A stretch of 64,000 nucleotides of DNA from Buchnera aphidicola str. Bp (Baizongia pistaciae) (GCF_000007725.1 NC_004545.1:372001-436000); one strand, 5' to 3'; counted from the first letter of the stretch, positions 31,126 to 42,845 are shown. Notes: generated from the sequence alone by a model not told the origin. A program made the numbers and translations.

Positions 31126-31519
31126 TCTAAAACTTTTCCTTAATTTTATTTTAATGAAATCAAATCATGTTAAATAATATATAATAAATACTATTCATAT
31201 ATTTTTTATATGAATGCTTTAAAAATTTTTTAAAACGTTCATATGTTAAAACCTAAACTAATTATTATTTAGGCTATCCCCCATTTAAAAATTCAAGAGA
31301 TAGCATAATATAACAAAACTTTATACAAAAAATTTTTATATAAAAACCAACAATACTTAAAAAAAAATAAAATAATAAATTAATGTCCAAATTAAAGTTT
31401 AATTAAATCTAGATTAAATCACTAAAATCACTTGTTCATTATTTAACACATTTAAATTTGCAACTAACCTAAAATCTTATTAATTCTAAAAGCATATTGT
31501 TAAAAATAAATTATTAATT
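31126..31519. other. Spacer between ftsH and glmM, no gene seen
   Basis: This 394-base AT-rich interval occupies the place of folP in E. coli. No dihydropteroate synthase motif was recognised on the minus strand. A weak hairpin, GCTATC/GATAGC, with a 20-base loop lies at 31273-31304 and could be a remnant or a poor terminator of ftsH. Confidence 0.5.
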
Positions 31520-33361
31520 TTAATTATTGTCATCATCTGTACAAATATTAGAACTTTGTATAGATTTTCTTTTCATTAAATCATCAATTTGACGAGAATT
31601 AATTGTTTCATATTTTATTAACGCATCTTTCATAGCATGCAAAATATCTAAATTTTCTTCTAAAATTTTTTTAGCTCTATTATAATTTTTTTCTACTAAT
31701 AACTTCACTTCTTCATCTATTATTCTAGCAGTTTCATCAGACATATGCTTAGATTTCGTAACAGTTCTTCCTAAAAATATTTCTCCTTCTTCTTCCGAAT
31801 ATAATAACGGTCCCAATTTTTTTGAAAAACCCCATTGCGTTACCATATTCCTAGCCAAATTTGTAGCTACCTTAATGTCATTGTGAGCACCAGTAGAAAC
31901 GTTATTTACACCATAAATTATTTCTTCTGCTAAACGACCACCATATAATGTTGATATCTGGCTTTCCAACTTATTTTTATTGATACTTAAAACATCATCT
32001 TTTGGTAAAAAAAATGTAACTCCTAGCGCTCTACCCCGAGGAATAATTGTTACTTTATGCGCTGGATCATGTTCTGGAACTAATCTTCCAACAATGACAT
32101 GCCCTGCTTCATGATAAGCTGTAGATTCTTTCTGCTTCTCCGTCATTACCATAGATCTTCGTTCTGAACCCATAGTAATTTTATCTTTCGCACTCTCAAA
32201 ATCAGACATCATAACAACATCCCTATTATTTCTAGCAGCAAATAATGCAGCTTCATTAACTAAATTAGCTAAATCAGCTCCAGAAAATCCAGGCGTTCCT
32301 CGAGCTATAATCATAGGATCAACATTATTTCCTAAAGGCACTTTCTTCATATGTACTTGAATAATTTTTTCTCTTCCTCTAATATCAGGCAACGCTACAA
32401 AAATTTGACGATCAAAACGCCCTGGCCTTAATAATGCTGGATCAAGTACATCTGGACGATTAGTTGCTGCAATCAATATAATTCCTTCATTACCATCGAA
32501 TCCATCCATTTCTACTAACATTTGATTTAATGTTTGTTCTCGCTCATCATGCCCTCCTCCTAGCCCAGCACCTCTTTGACGACCTACGGCATCTATTTCA
32601 TCAATAAAAATAATACAAGGTGCTACTTTACGCGAATGTTCAAACATATCGCGAACTCTAGAAGCGCCGACACCTACAAACATTTCAACAAAATCAGATC
32701 CTGAAATAGTAAAAAATGGAACTTTTGCCTCTCCAGCAATAGCTTTAGCTAATAACGTTTTTCCTGTTCCAGGAGGACCTACCATTAAAATACCCTTAGG
32801 TATTTTACCACCTAGTTTTTGAAATCTACTAGGTTCTTTAAGATATTCAACTAACTCTTGAACTTCTTCTTTAGCTTCATCACATCCTGCAACATCAGAA
32901 AAAGTAATTTTAACTTGATCTTCAGGTAACATTCTAGCTTTACTCTTCCCAAAAGACATAGCTCCTTTTCCACCACCAACTTGCATTTGTCGCATAAAAA
33001 AGACCCATACTCCAATTAATAATAGCATAGGAAACCATGAAATAAAAATAGCAGTAAAAAAACTTTGTTCTTCTGGTGCAGCACCAATAATTTTTACGTT
33101 TTTTACTAATAAATTATCTAATAGTTTCGGATCACTGATTGGAATATAAGTTATATATCTTCCATTATCTTTTCTAATAATATTCATTTCACGTCCGCTA
33201 ATATGAACTTCGCGAACCTGATCCTGATTCACATCTGATAAAAAAGTTGAATAATCAATTTTACGATTATTAATATTATTAGCACTAAAATTTTGAAAAA
33301 TGGACATTAATACCACTGCGATTACTAACCAAAGCATCAGGTTTTTAGCCATGTCACTCAA
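31520..33361 (-). CDS. ftsH: ATP-dependent zinc metalloprotease FtsH
   Basis: A membrane-anchored AAA+ protease of 613 residues for quality control of membrane and some soluble proteins. Transmembrane helices are at about 8-25 and 102-124, the Walker A GPPGTGKT at 195-202, the Walker [12 protein letters not shown], the SRH region [10 protein letters not shown], and the zinc protease motif HEAGH near residue 418. It is shorter than E. coli FtsH (644) at the C-terminus. It follows rlmE by 49 bases, as in E. coli. Confidence 0.97.
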   Translation of the reverse strand: MSDMAKNLMLWLVIAVVLMSIFQNFSANNINNRKIDYSTFLSDVNQDQVREVHISGREMNIIRKDNGRYITYIPISDPKLLDNLLVKNVKIIGAAPEEQSFFTAIFISWFPMLLLIGVWVFFMRQMQVGGGKGAMSFGKSKARMLPEDQVKITFSDVAGCDEAKEEVQELVEYLKEPSRFQKLGGKIPKGILMVGPPGTGKTLLAKAIAGEAKVPFFTISGSDFVEMFVGVGASRVRDMFEHSRKVAPCIIFIDEIDAVGRQRGAGLGGGHDEREQTLNQMLVEMDGFDGNEGIILIAATNRPDVLDPALLRPGRFDRQIFVALPDIRGREKIIQVHMKKVPLGNNVDPMIIARGTPGFSGADLANLVNEAALFAARNNRDVVMMSDFESAKDKITMGSERRSMVMTEKQKESTAYHEAGHVIVGRLVPEHDPAHKVTIIPRGRALGVTFFLPKDDVLSINKNKLESQISTLYGGRLAEEIIYGVNNVSTGAHNDIKVATNLARNMVTQWGFSKKLGPLLYSEEEGEIFLGRTVTKSKHMSDETARIIDEEVKLLVEKNYNRAKKILEENLDILHAMKDALIKYETINSRQIDDLMKRKSIQSSNICTDDDNN

Positions 33362-33410
33362 GAGACTAACCTCACATTTACAACTTATTTAAAAAATAGC
33401 ATTTTGGTTA

Positions 33411-34043
33411 CTACATTTTTCGACCAGATGCTAGAATATAAACTTCTCTTGAACGTGCCCGAGAAGAATTTGGTTTACATATTTTAACTTTTGAAAATGT
33501 CACATGAACATCTTGAATAAACGAATTAAACTCTTGTCCATAAAACGATTTTACTAATAAACTACCACCTTTTGATAATACTTTTATAGACATTTTTAAT
33601 GCTAATTTACTAAGCAAAATAGCTTGAATATGATCAATAAAATAATGTCCTGTCATATTTGGAGCCATATCAGATATAATTACATGAACTTTTTTATGAC
33701 ATAAATAGGTTTCTATAAAGTTAAAAAAACATTTGTTTTTAATATTTCCTTGAAAAAATACAACATCCTTAATAGGTAGCATAGGACGCATGTCACATGC
33801 TATTACACGTCCCTTCTTCCCTACTCTTTTGACAGCGTACCCCGACCAACTTCCTGGAGAAGAACCCAAATCTACTACTGTCATTCCAACTTTTAAAAAA
33901 TTATTTGAAGACTGTATATCATCCAATTTAAACCAAGCTCTTGACCGAATATCACTTTTATTTTTGTGAACTTGTTTCACATATTTATCTTTGAAATGTT
34001 CGTTTAACCAACGATTTGAACTAGAAGAACGTTTTTTAGACAT
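33411..34043 (-). CDS. rlmE: 23S rRNA 2'-O-methyltransferase (U2552)
   Basis: A 210-residue SAM-dependent methyltransferase (E. coli RrmJ/FtsJ 209) that acts on the 50S A-loop. The N-terminus SSNRWLNEHFKDKYV and RSRAWFKLDDIQ align with E. coli; the SAM-binding motif is VVDLGSSPGSWSG; the catalytic residues of the K-D-K-E set appear in RAWFKL, ISDMAPNM, LLVKSFYGQ and SREVY. The start at 34043 is preferred over an upstream TTG because MSKKRSSSS matches the family start. Same strand and order as E. coli rlmE-ftsH. Confidence 0.95.
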   Translation of the reverse strand: MSKKRSSSSNRWLNEHFKDKYVKQVHKNKSDIRSRAWFKLDDIQSSNNFLKVGMTVVDLGSSPGSWSGYAVKRVGKKGRVIACDMRPMLPIKDVVFFQGNIKNKCFFNFIETYLCHKKVHVIISDMAPNMTGHYFIDHIQAILLSKLALKMSIKVLSKGGSLLVKSFYGQEFNSFIQDVHVTFSKVKICKPNSSRARSREVYILASGRKM

Positions 34044-34177
34044 AATATACAAATAATAAATATTATTTTTTCAAATAAATTAATCATAAATAGTATAACT
34101 CAATCTTTATCAAAAAATAATTTCTCTACTTCTAAAAAACTATAACACTCATACGCATTTACATCTAAAATAATATT

Positions 34178-34657
34178 TTAGTTATATTCAATTTTTAATA
34201 TTTTATATTTTACATCACCTACAGGTGTTTTTATCGTAGCTACATCAGAAACTTTTTTACCTACCAATCCTCTAGACATAGGTGAATTAATAGAAATTAA
34301 CTTTCGTTTAAAATTAGACTCATCATCTCCTACAATACGATATGTAAATTCCTGATTACTAGTTAAATTTAATATAGTAACTGTAGAACCGAAAATAATT
34401 ACTCCATTATTTTTTACTTTAGTTATATCTATAATTCGAGCTTTAGACAATTTTAATTCAATTTCTTTAATTCTTCCTTCGCAAAAACCCTGCTCTTCTC
34501 TTGCAGCATGATATTCAGAATTTTCTTTTAAATCACCATGTTGCCTAGCTTCTATTATTGACTTTATAATCTTAGGTCTCTTTATTGTTTTCAACATTTC
34601 AAGTTCTTTACGGAGTTTTTCAACACCCAATATAGTCATTGGAATTTGATCATTCAT
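34178..34657 (-). CDS. greA: Transcription elongation factor GreA
   Basis: A 159-residue factor (E. coli 158) that stimulates RNA polymerase to cleave backtracked transcripts. The N-terminal coiled coil carries the acidic tip in [19 protein letters not shown], the residues that enter the polymerase secondary channel. The C-terminal globular domain includes [18 protein letters not shown]. It is followed on the same strand by rlmE after about 130 bases, and diverges from ibaG across a 483-base spacer. Confidence 0.96.
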   Translation of the reverse strand: MNDQIPMTILGVEKLRKELEMLKTIKRPKIIKSIIEARQHGDLKENSEYHAAREEQGFCEGRIKEIELKLSKARIIDITKVKNNGVIIFGSTVTILNLTSNQEFTYRIVGDDESNFKRKLISINSPMSRGLVGKKVSDVATIKTPVGDVKYKILKIEYN

Positions 34658-35140
34658 ATAAAATGCCTCATGAAGTATTTAATGTTGTCTCAAATTTCTA
34701 ATGTTAGTTTAGTATTGGTTTAGAATTGACACTCTGTAAACAATAATACTATATTAATGATTAAACTTGAAATTCAAAATTATTTAATACTACAACAATA
34801 TAAACTATACTTAATATTATAATATTTAATACTGTCTTTAAATTTACTTTATAATTCTTATAAAATAAATTTTTAGAGTAAAACATTAATTATTTAATAA
34901 TAATTTCAATTTAAAATATTTATCAACATTTCAAAAATATAACATTTCCTAAAAAAATCTAAAAAAAGAAAAAACTTTACATACAAATTTTTTTATTTAA
35001 ATTGCTTAAAGTTTTACAAAATATTCACAATCTTATCTAAAATATTACGCTAAAATTATATTAAATTTACAATTTTAGTATATATTCACACTACATCTTC
35101 TGATATTATATATCATATTTATTACATAACAAAACAAATT
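34658..35140. promoter_or_regulatory. Divergent spacer between greA and ibaG
   Basis: Extremely AT-rich 483 bases between divergent genes, so promoters in both directions are expected. No open frame, RNA gene or G-C-containing hairpin was recognised. Confidence 0.45.
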
Positions 35141-35380
35141 ATGACTATTACTAACACAATTAAATCTCTATTAAAAAAAAAAATACCATTAACCGTGATA
35201 CATGTAACTGGCGATAATAAACATATAAATATCACAGCTGTTAGCGATATCTTTAATAATATAAATACGCTGCGACGACAACAAATAATTTATAAACCTT
35301 TAATGCCCTATATTATAAATAAAACTCTTCACGCTATTTCAATCAAAACATATTCTTTACAAGAATGGAAAAATAAATAA
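35141..35380 (+). CDS. ibaG: BolA-family protein IbaG (YrbA)
   Basis: A 79-residue BolA-like protein. The family core is seen in VIHVTGDNKHINITAVSDIF and RRQQIIYKPLMPYI, then LHAISIKTYSLQEW. In E. coli IbaG works with the monothiol glutaredoxin GrxD in iron-sulphur handling. It immediately precedes murA (20-base gap), as in E. coli, which favours IbaG over BolA itself. Confidence 0.88.
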   Translation: MTITNTIKSLLKKKIPLTVIHVTGDNKHINITAVSDIFNNINTLRRQQIIYKPLMPYIINKTLHAISIKTYSLQEWKNK

Positions 35381-35400
35381 ACATTTTAATAAATAAGCTA

Positions 35401-36651
35401 ATGAATAGATTTCATATATCTGGACCGAAAAACTTATCTGGTGAAATTAAAATATCTGGCTCAAAAAATGCAGCCTTACCTATACTATTAACGTCACTAT
35501 TGATATCTGAACCTATAAAACTAAAAAACGTTCCTAAATTAACAGATATCATGTATGCAATAAAAATATTAACTAAATTAGGTGTAAAAATAAAAGTTGA
35601 AAAAAAGGTATTATATATTGATGCAAAAACAATAGCAATATGTACAATACCTGATTATTTAACCAAGAAAACACGAGCTTCTATTTGGATATTAGGGCCA
35701 CTATTAGCTAGATTTGGACAAGCTAAAATATCTCTTCCAGGGGGATGTAAAATAGGAAAAAGAAAAATTGATTTACATTTATCAGGATTAAAAAAACTAG
35801 GTGCTAATATCGCTATAAAAAATAATTATATCATTGGTTCAGTAATAACAAAACTCATAGGAAACACTATAGTATTACCTATTGCAAGTGTAGGAGCTAC
35901 AATTACTATTATGAGTGCAGCAACCATAGCTACTGGAATAACTATTATTAATAATGCAGCACGCGAACCAGAAATAATTGATGTAGCCAATTTTCTCAAT
36001 AAATTAGGAGCTAAAATTATTGGTGCAGGCAGTAAAAACATTTTTATTACAGGAGTATTAAAATTACACGGTGGTTCATATACAATTATGCCAGATAGAA
36101 TTGAAACAGGTACTTTTTTAGTAGCTGCTGCTATTTCTAATGGTTCCATTATCTGCCATAATACTAAACCTAATGTACTTATCAATTTAACTAAAAAATT
36201 ATGTGAAACAGGAGCACAAATAAAAACTGGAACTAATTGGATTAGTTTAAATATGAAAGGGATTTATTCTAAAGCTATTAATATTAAAACAGCACCATAC
36301 CCAGGGTTTCCAACAGATATGCAAGCTATATTTAGCTTATTAAATTTAGTATCACATGGAAATAGCATAGTTACTGAAACAATATTTGAAAACCGATTTT
36401 CATATGTTTCTGAACTAAAAAAAATGGGTGCAAAAGCTCAAATAAAAAATAATTCACTTTTTTGTTATGGAGTAAAAAAATTATATTCTGCTACAGTATT
36501 TGCATCTGACTTACGTTCTTGTGCTAGTTTAATTTTAGCAGGTTGTATTGCAGATGGAACTACTATCGTAAAAAATATACATTACATTAAACGAGGATAT
36601 GAACGATTTCAAGAAAAATTACAATCTATTGGAGCAAAAATATGCAACTAA
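35401..36651 (+). CDS. murA: UDP-N-acetylglucosamine 1-carboxyvinyltransferase
   Basis: The first committed enzyme of peptidoglycan synthesis, adding enolpyruvate to UDP-GlcNAc. The substrate-site Lys22-Asn23 is in SGSKNAALP and the catalytic and fosfomycin-target cysteine is Cys116 in LPGGCKIGKRKIDLH. Length 416 (E. coli 419). It is probably co-transcribed with ibaG. Retention fits a symbiont that still makes at least part of a cell wall, together with glmM and lpoB here. Confidence 0.97.
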   Translation: MNRFHISGPKNLSGEIKISGSKNAALPILLTSLLISEPIKLKNVPKLTDIMYAIKILTKLGVKIKVEKKVLYIDAKTIAICTIPDYLTKKTRASIWILGPLLARFGQAKISLPGGCKIGKRKIDLHLSGLKKLGANIAIKNNYIIGSVITKLIGNTIVLPIASVGATITIMSAATIATGITIINNAAREPEIIDVANFLNKLGAKIIGAGSKNIFITGVLKLHGGSYTIMPDRIETGTFLVAAAISNGSIICHNTKPNVLINLTKKLCETGAQIKTGTNWISLNMKGIYSKAINIKTAPYPGFPTDMQAIFSLLNLVSHGNSIVTETIFENRFSYVSELKKMGAKAQIKNNSLFCYGVKKLYSATVFASDLRSCASLILAGCIADGTTIVKNIHYIKRGYERFQEKLQSIGAKICN

Positions 36652-36887
36652 ATTATAAAATTCTTTATAATTTAAGCAATCAATTCATATTTTGGAACTA
36701 TTTAAAGTTCTAAATTTTTTAAAATATTAAAAAGTTATATTCTACTTTTAACGATTTTTTAAGATGTATAATAATTACATACACAAATTTATCTTTAACA
36801 ACAATTAAACTTATTTTTTTAACTAAATTTAATTAAACTACTATTTCAATCTTGTTGTTTTAAATACTTATATTTATAAGGAATCCT

Positions 36888-37226
36888 ATGTACGCAATTT
36901 TTAAAAGTGGTGGAAAACAACACAAAGTTATAAAAGGACAAACTATTAGATTAGAAAAAATAAATCAATCTATAGGAACACAAATAAAGTTTAAAAAAAT
37001 ATTAATGTGTTGCAATGGTACACATATTACAATAGGAAAACCACATATACATAATAATTTTATATTAGCAAATATAATTAATCATGGACGACATAAAAAA
37101 ATTAAAATTATCAAATTTAATCGTCGAAAACATTATAAAAAACAACAAGGACATCGTCAAAATTTTACTGATGTATTAATTACAAACATACATAATAATT
37201 ATAGAGAACAAAACAATGGCTCATAA
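36888..37226 (+). CDS. rplU: 50S ribosomal protein L21
   Basis: Starts [14 protein letters not shown] and contains the conserved [18 protein letters not shown] segment. At 112 residues it runs about nine residues past the E. coli protein (103), because the frame extends into the start of rpmA. A strong AAGGA lies before the ATG. The stop overlaps rpmA by 11 bases. Confidence 0.96.
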   Translation: MYAIFKSGGKQHKVIKGQTIRLEKINQSIGTQIKFKKILMCCNGTHITIGKPHIHNNFILANIINHGRHKKIKIIKFNRRKHYKKQQGHRQNFTDVLITNIHNNYREQNNGS

Positions 37227-37473
37227 AAAAGCAGGTGGGTCAAGTAGAAACGGAAGAGACTCACATTCAAAAAGATTAGGAGTAAAACATTTCGGAGGAG
37301 AAACAATACGTTCGGGTAGTATTATTGTTCGTCAAAGAGGTACAAAATTTCATGCAGGAAATAATGTTGATTGCGCTAAAGATCATACTTTGTTTGCAAC
37401 ATCTCAAGGCAAAGTAAAATTTGAAAAAAAAGGAAAATGCAATAGAACATACGTTAGCATAATACCTGAATAA
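37216..37473 (+). CDS. rpmA: 50S ribosomal protein L27
   Basis: An 85-residue L27, whose N-terminus reaches the peptidyl-transferase centre. [16 protein letters not shown] and [11 protein letters not shown] are textbook family sequence, with [14 protein letters not shown] following. Length matches E. coli (85). Its ATG lies 11 bases inside rplU, in a different frame, implying coupled translation. Confidence 0.97.
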   Translation: MAHKKAGGSSRNGRDSHSKRLGVKHFGGETIRSGSIIVRQRGTKFHAGNNVDCAKDHTLFATSQGKVKFEKKGKCNRTYVSIIPE

Positions 37474-37702
37474 TAATATTTTAATATTATAAATGATGTT
37501 AGTAAAAAGAAATTAACACAAAACACAAATATCATAAATATTTAGTTACATCAATTAATTAGAACGAATTTTATATTTTATTAGAAATAATACATCTCCA
37601 TATGTATTATTTCGAAAACAATTCTATTAATTACTAATTAATATTATTTGTTATTAAAATATAACAAACTTTATATATTATTTTCTAATTTCTTAATTTT
37701 AA

Positions 37703-38728
<1,026 letters not shown>

Positions 38729-38891
38729 AAATAATATATAATACCACCGACATAATATTTTAAAATCAATACATACACTTTTTACTATGCAATATTTAAA
38801 ACAATTCATATAACTTAATGTAACTTTTAAAACTATATTCAGACTCGTTAAAGTTTTTTAAAACTAAATTAAAAAAACAACATAAAATCAA

Positions 38892-38910
38892 ACCCGGGGT
38901 TGTACCGGGT
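38892..38910. terminator. Bidirectional terminator between obgE and rpsI
   Basis: A 6-bp G-C-rich stem ACCCGG/CCGGGT with a seven-base loop, between convergent genes. On the minus strand it is followed by TTTGATTTT (for rpsI), on the plus strand by CTTTATAAAT (for obgE). The G-C content is exceptional for the region. Confidence 0.75.
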
Positions 38911-38945
38911 CTTTATAAATATTTGTTAATTATAAATTAAAAATA

Positions 38946-39338
38946 TTAACGTTTTGAAAACTGCGGTCGTTTTCTTGCCTTACGAAATCCTACTTTTTTG
39001 CGCTCTACTTGTCTAGAATCCCGAGTAATAAAACCAAGTTTTCGTAATTCATTGCGAAAAGATGAATCATATTTTATTAATGCACGAGAAATTCCGTGAC
39101 GAATAGCACCTACTTGTCCTGAAATACCACCACCTTTTACTGTAATATATAAATCACATTTCTTGGACATATTCACAAATTCTATCGGTTGCAAAATTAT
39201 CAAACGCGCAGTTCTTCTACTAAAATAATTATTTAATTTACGATTATTAATCGTAATATTTCCAGTTCCAGTTTTTAAAAATACACGAGCAGAAGAACTC
39301 TTTCTTCTGCCAGTACCATATTGATACATATTTTCCAT
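38946..39338 (-). CDS. rpsI: 30S ribosomal protein S9
   Basis: A 130-residue S9 ending in the conserved C-terminal SKR whose lysine-arginine tail contacts P-site tRNA. Other landmarks are [14 protein letters not shown] at the start, [19 protein letters not shown] and [18 protein letters not shown] near the end. Length matches E. coli. It follows rplM by 12 bases on the same strand, the universal order. Confidence 0.97.
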   Translation of the reverse strand: MENMYQYGTGRRKSSSARVFLKTGTGNITINNRKLNNYFSRRTARLIILQPIEFVNMSKKCDLYITVKGGGISGQVGAIRHGISRALIKYDSSFRNELRKLGFITRDSRQVERKKVGFRKARKRPQFSKR

Positions 39339-39350
39339 ATTTATTCCTAA

Positions 39351-39785
39351 TTAAATATTCAAAATCTTTGGATTTTGCGCTGAATGATTATGGTTGTCGT
39401 TAGCGTATACTTTCAATTTTTTAAACATAGAACGACCTAACGGTCCTTTTGGAAGCATCCCTCTAACTGCAATTTCAATTATTCTCTCAGGATAACGATG
39501 TAACATATCCTTAAATGCTATTTTTTTTAATCCTCCAACATATCCTGTATGATGATAATAAAATTTATCAGTACATTTTTTTCCCGTAACCTTAATGTTT
39601 TTAGCGTTAATCACTATTAAATAATCACCAATATCAACATGCGGGGTATATTCAACTTTATGTTTACCACGTAATCTAGATGCAATATTTGTTGCTAATC
39701 GACCTAATATTTTCCCTGTAGCATCAATGCAATACCACATTTTTTTGAAATCATTAGATTTAGCAGAAAAACTTTTTATATACAT
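39351..39785 (-). CDS. rplM: 50S ribosomal protein L13
   Basis: A 144-residue L13 (E. coli 142), an early 50S assembly protein. Conserved segments include [34 protein letters not shown] and [21 protein letters not shown]. It leads the rplM-rpsI operon. Confidence 0.97.
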   Translation of the reverse strand: MYIKSFSAKSNDFKKMWYCIDATGKILGRLATNIASRLRGKHKVEYTPHVDIGDYLIVINAKNIKVTGKKCTDKFYYHHTGYVGGLKKIAFKDMLHRYPERIIEIAVRGMLPKGPLGRSMFKKLKVYANDNHNHSAQNPKILNI

Positions 39786-40134
39786 TTTTATTCCTATGGA
39801 TTTTAATTACAAATTAAATTTATTTTTTTGAAATATTATAAGTTGTAATTTAATAATGTTATTATGTTATATCATTTCATTGTAGACAATTAAAATTCTT
39901 AATTTTAATTAGAAATGTTTTAAAATACTTAAGATGTAAAAATAATACAAAAATGTATATAAATTTATATTATTTAACATATTATATTTATTTACTCGTA
40001 ACTTAATATATTTACAAAATTCTATACTTTTTATCATTAAATGTTTATTTAAATTATATTAAATTTAATATATACATAAAAAAAAATAAAATATTTATAA
40101 TAAACATATTAAAATATTTAAAAGGCAGTAAAAC
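39786..40134. promoter_or_regulatory. Divergent spacer between rplM and pheA
   Basis: 349 AT-rich bases carrying the promoters of the two divergent units. I looked for a phenylalanine-rich leader peptide and attenuator hairpins of the pheL type before pheA and found none, so attenuation control of pheA seems to be absent. Confidence 0.55.
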
Positions 40135-41250
40135 ATGACATTAAAAAATGCTTTACTAGCATTCAGAAACGCCATTAATATTTTAGATAAAAATTTAATT
40201 AATCTTTTGGCAAAACGTAAACAACTATCCTTAAATATAGCCCATACCAAAGTCAAAAATAACTATCCAGTGAGAGATATTGAACGAGAACAAATGTTAT
40301 TGAAAAATCTTACAATATTAGGAGAAAAACATTTTCTTAATAAAAAATATATTGAAAGTTTATTTTCAATTATTCTTGAAGATTCAGTATTGACTCAAAA
40401 AAAATGGATAAAAAAATATAACCTAAACAAGTATAAATTGGAAAAAATCTCATTTTTAGGTTCTTTTGGATCTTATTCGCACCTAGCAGCACAAAAATAT
40501 GCTAAAAAACATTCAAAAATATTAACTGACAAGATCTATAAAAATTTTTCTGATGTAATTACTTCAGTCGAACAGCAGCAATCAACTTATGCTATTTTAC
40601 CAATTGAAAATCAATCTTCTGGATTAATTATAGAAGTATATAAGTTGTTACAAAAAACCCCTTTGTTCATAATTGGAAATATTTACATTCATGCAAACCA
40701 TTGTTTATTAGCAAAAAAATATACTCCAATACTTAAAATACAAAAAATTTACAGTCATATACAACCATTTAAACAATGTAGCAAATTTATCAGCCTTTTT
40801 CCCAACTGGAAATTAAGCAATACTACTAGTACATCAGAAGCTATACAACATGTTGCAAAAGAAAATGATAACACTATAGCCGCATTAGGAAATGAATCTT
40901 ATGGTGAATTAAATAAATTAGAAGTTATAGCAAAAAACATTTCAAATAAACGTAATAACATTACTCAATTTATTATACTAGCACAAAAAAAAACATATAT
41001 AACAAACAAAAAAACTCATTTAAAAACAATAATACTGATTTCAAAAAAAAATGAAAATTGCGAAAAAATAATACGAAATATACTTCATAAAAATAAAATT
41101 ACTTTATTAAAATTAAAATATTATGTCACATCTAAAGTTCTTCTAGAAAAAATATTTTTTATTGAAATAGAAAATATCTATTGTATAAAACATATTCTAA
41201 AACAATTTACTATAGAAATTAAATGTATAAAAATATTAGGGTGTTTTTAA
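40135..41250 (+). CDS. pheA: Bifunctional chorismate mutase / prephenate dehydratase (P-protein)
   Basis: Makes phenylpyruvate from chorismate in phenylalanine synthesis. The chorismate mutase domain is residues 1-95 (RNAINILDKNLINLLAKRKQ, YPVRDIERE, EDSVLTQ), the prephenate dehydratase domain about 105-290 (FLGSFGSYSHLAAQKYA, YAILPIENQSSG), and the ACT regulatory domain about 300-371 ending IKILGCF. In E. coli feedback inhibition needs GALV and ESRP in the ACT domain; by alignment these are NCEK and KYYV here. The dehydratase motif TRF is TQF. Length is 371 (386 in E. coli). An AAGG ribosome binding site precedes the ATG. Confidence 0.96.
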   Translation: MTLKNALLAFRNAINILDKNLINLLAKRKQLSLNIAHTKVKNNYPVRDIEREQMLLKNLTILGEKHFLNKKYIESLFSIILEDSVLTQKKWIKKYNLNKYKLEKISFLGSFGSYSHLAAQKYAKKHSKILTDKIYKNFSDVITSVEQQQSTYAILPIENQSSGLIIEVYKLLQKTPLFIIGNIYIHANHCLLAKKYTPILKIQKIYSHIQPFKQCSKFISLFPNWKLSNTTSTSEAIQHVAKENDNTIAALGNESYGELNKLEVIAKNISNKRNNITQFIILAQKKTYITNKKTHLKTIILISKKNENCEKIIRNILHKNKITLLKLKYYVTSKVLLEKIFFIEIENIYCIKHILKQFTIEIKCIKILGCF

Positions 41251-41297
41251 AAAAAAAGTTAGTGTCTGCGATACTAAAAATTAAAATATAATCAAAA

Positions 41298-41333
41298 TGC
41301 TCTATTTTCTCCATTTTTATGAGAAATAGAGCA
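41298..41333 (+). terminator. Hairpin downstream of pheA
   Basis: A long stem TGCTCTATTTTCTC / GAGAAATAGAGCA with one bulged base and a loop of about nine bases (CATTTTTAT), 50 bases after the pheA stop. It is followed by AAAAAAATTTATTTTTG, so the U-tract is delayed. No gene reads toward it from the right, so it is most likely the pheA terminator. Confidence 0.65.
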
Positions 41334-41492
41334 AAAAAATTTATTTTTGTATCAAAATAATATTTGATAAAAATTTTAAAATTTATATAATAACCAATTT
41401 ATTTAATACCTTATAATTTTTTTATGTGATCGAAAACATAATTACGAATAACAATTTTAATATAAAGTCTATCTAATACCGGAGCGAACATT

Positions 41493-42845
41493 ATGTTTAA
41501 TAATCTAACACAACGTTTTTTAAAAATTATTAAAAAAATATCTAATAAAGGAAGATTAACCGAAAAAAATATTAAAGAAACATTACGCGAAATAAGAATA
41601 GCTCTATTAGAAGCTGATGTAGCATTACCTGTCGTAAAAAACTTTATACCATCAATACAAAAAAGCGTAATCGGAAATCAAGTAAACAAAAGTCTTACTC
41701 CTGGACAAGAATTAATTAAAATAGTTAAAAAAGAATTAACTTTAATATTAGGAAAAGAAAATCATTCTTTAAACTTATCTGTTACTCCTCCAGCAATAAT
41801 ATTAATGATTGGTTTGCAAGGATCTGGGAAAACTACTACAACAGCTAAATTAGGACAATTAATCAGAACAAAATATAAAAAAAAGGTAATAGTCACTTCG
41901 ATTGATATATATAGATTAGCCGCAATAAAACAATTAAAAATGCTATCAAAACAAGCAAAAATAAGCTTTTTTCCATCTAATAATACACAAAGTCCAAAAG
42001 ATATTGTTCAACATGCTATACAACATGCAAAATTAAAATTTTATGATGTCCTATTAATAGACACAGCAGGAAGATTACAAATTGACAAAAAAATGATGAA
42101 CGAATTACTAGATGTTTATAACATTAGTCATCCAATTGAAACATTTTTTGTAGCCGATGCAATGTTTGGTCAAGATTCAATAAACGTAATTAATGAATTT
42201 AATAAATACTTGCCTGTTTCCAGTTTCATCATAACTAAAACAGATAGCGATACTAGAGCTGGAATAATTTTATCCATAAAATATTTAACTAAAAAACCAA
42301 TTAAATTTATAGGAACAGGAGAAAAACTAGAAGAATTAGAACTATTTTATCCTGATAGAATTGCATCACGAATTTTAGGCATGGGAGATATGCTATCTTT
42401 AATAGAAAACATAGAAAATAAAATTGATAAAAAACATATTAAAAAATTTTCAAATACAATCAAAAAATATAACACATTTAATTTTAATGACATGTTATTG
42501 CATATCAATCAAATAAAAAAAATTGGAGGAGTTAACTCAATACTCGGAAAATTACCTAAAACACAAACAATATTTAATTCTTTCCAAAATAACATAGATG
42601 AAAACATATTATTAAAAATGAAAACCATCATTAATTCTATGACAATTTCTGAAAGACATCAACCTGAACTAATTAAAGGATCACGAAAACGACGCATCTC
42701 TCTTGGATCCGGGATACCAATACCAGAAATTAACCAATTATTAAAACAATTTAACAACATAAAAAAAATTATGAAAACTATTAAAAAAGGCGGGGTAACT
42801 AAAATAATGCAAGGAATAAACAATATTATTAAAAACAAATTTTAA
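41493..42845 (+). CDS. ffh: Signal recognition particle GTPase (SRP54 homologue)
   Basis: Binds 4.5S RNA and signal sequences and, with FtsY, delivers membrane proteins to SecYEG. The N and G domains contain [15 protein letters not shown] (G1), DTAGR (G3) and [10 protein letters not shown] (G4). The C-terminal M domain (about 325-450) has the RNA-binding segment [12 protein letters not shown] but only about five methionines, where E. coli Ffh is methionine-rich. Length 450 (E. coli 453). GGAG at 41481-41484 is a good ribosome binding site. It begins the ffh-rpsP-rimM-trmD-rplS series of E. coli. Confidence 0.96.
   Translation: MFNNLTQRFLKIIKKISNKGRLTEKNIKETLREIRIALLEADVALPVVKNFIPSIQKSVIGNQVNKSLTPGQELIKIVKKELTLILGKENHSLNLSVTPPAIILMIGLQGSGKTTTTAKLGQLIRTKYKKKVIVTSIDIYRLAAIKQLKMLSKQAKISFFPSNNTQSPKDIVQHAIQHAKLKFYDVLLIDTAGRLQIDKKMMNELLDVYNISHPIETFFVADAMFGQDSINVINEFNKYLPVSSFIITKTDSDTRAGIILSIKYLTKKPIKFIGTGEKLEELELFYPDRIASRILGMGDMLSLIENIENKIDKKHIKKFSNTIKKYNTFNFNDMLLHINQIKKIGGVNSILGKLPKTQTIFNSFQNNIDENILLKMKTIINSMTISERHQPELIKGSRKRRISLGSGIPIPEINQLLKQFNNIKKIMKTIKKGGVTKIMQGINNIIKNKF

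Noticed and set aside
36650-36673. 10-bp inverted repeat after murA as terminator
   Set aside because: The stem is made only of A-T pairs (AAATTATAAA/TTTATAATTT); such repeats are frequent by chance here.
39786-40134. pheL leader peptide and attenuator
   Set aside because: The only short frame seen (around 39856) has no run of Phe codons, and no alternative hairpins with a U-tract precede pheA.
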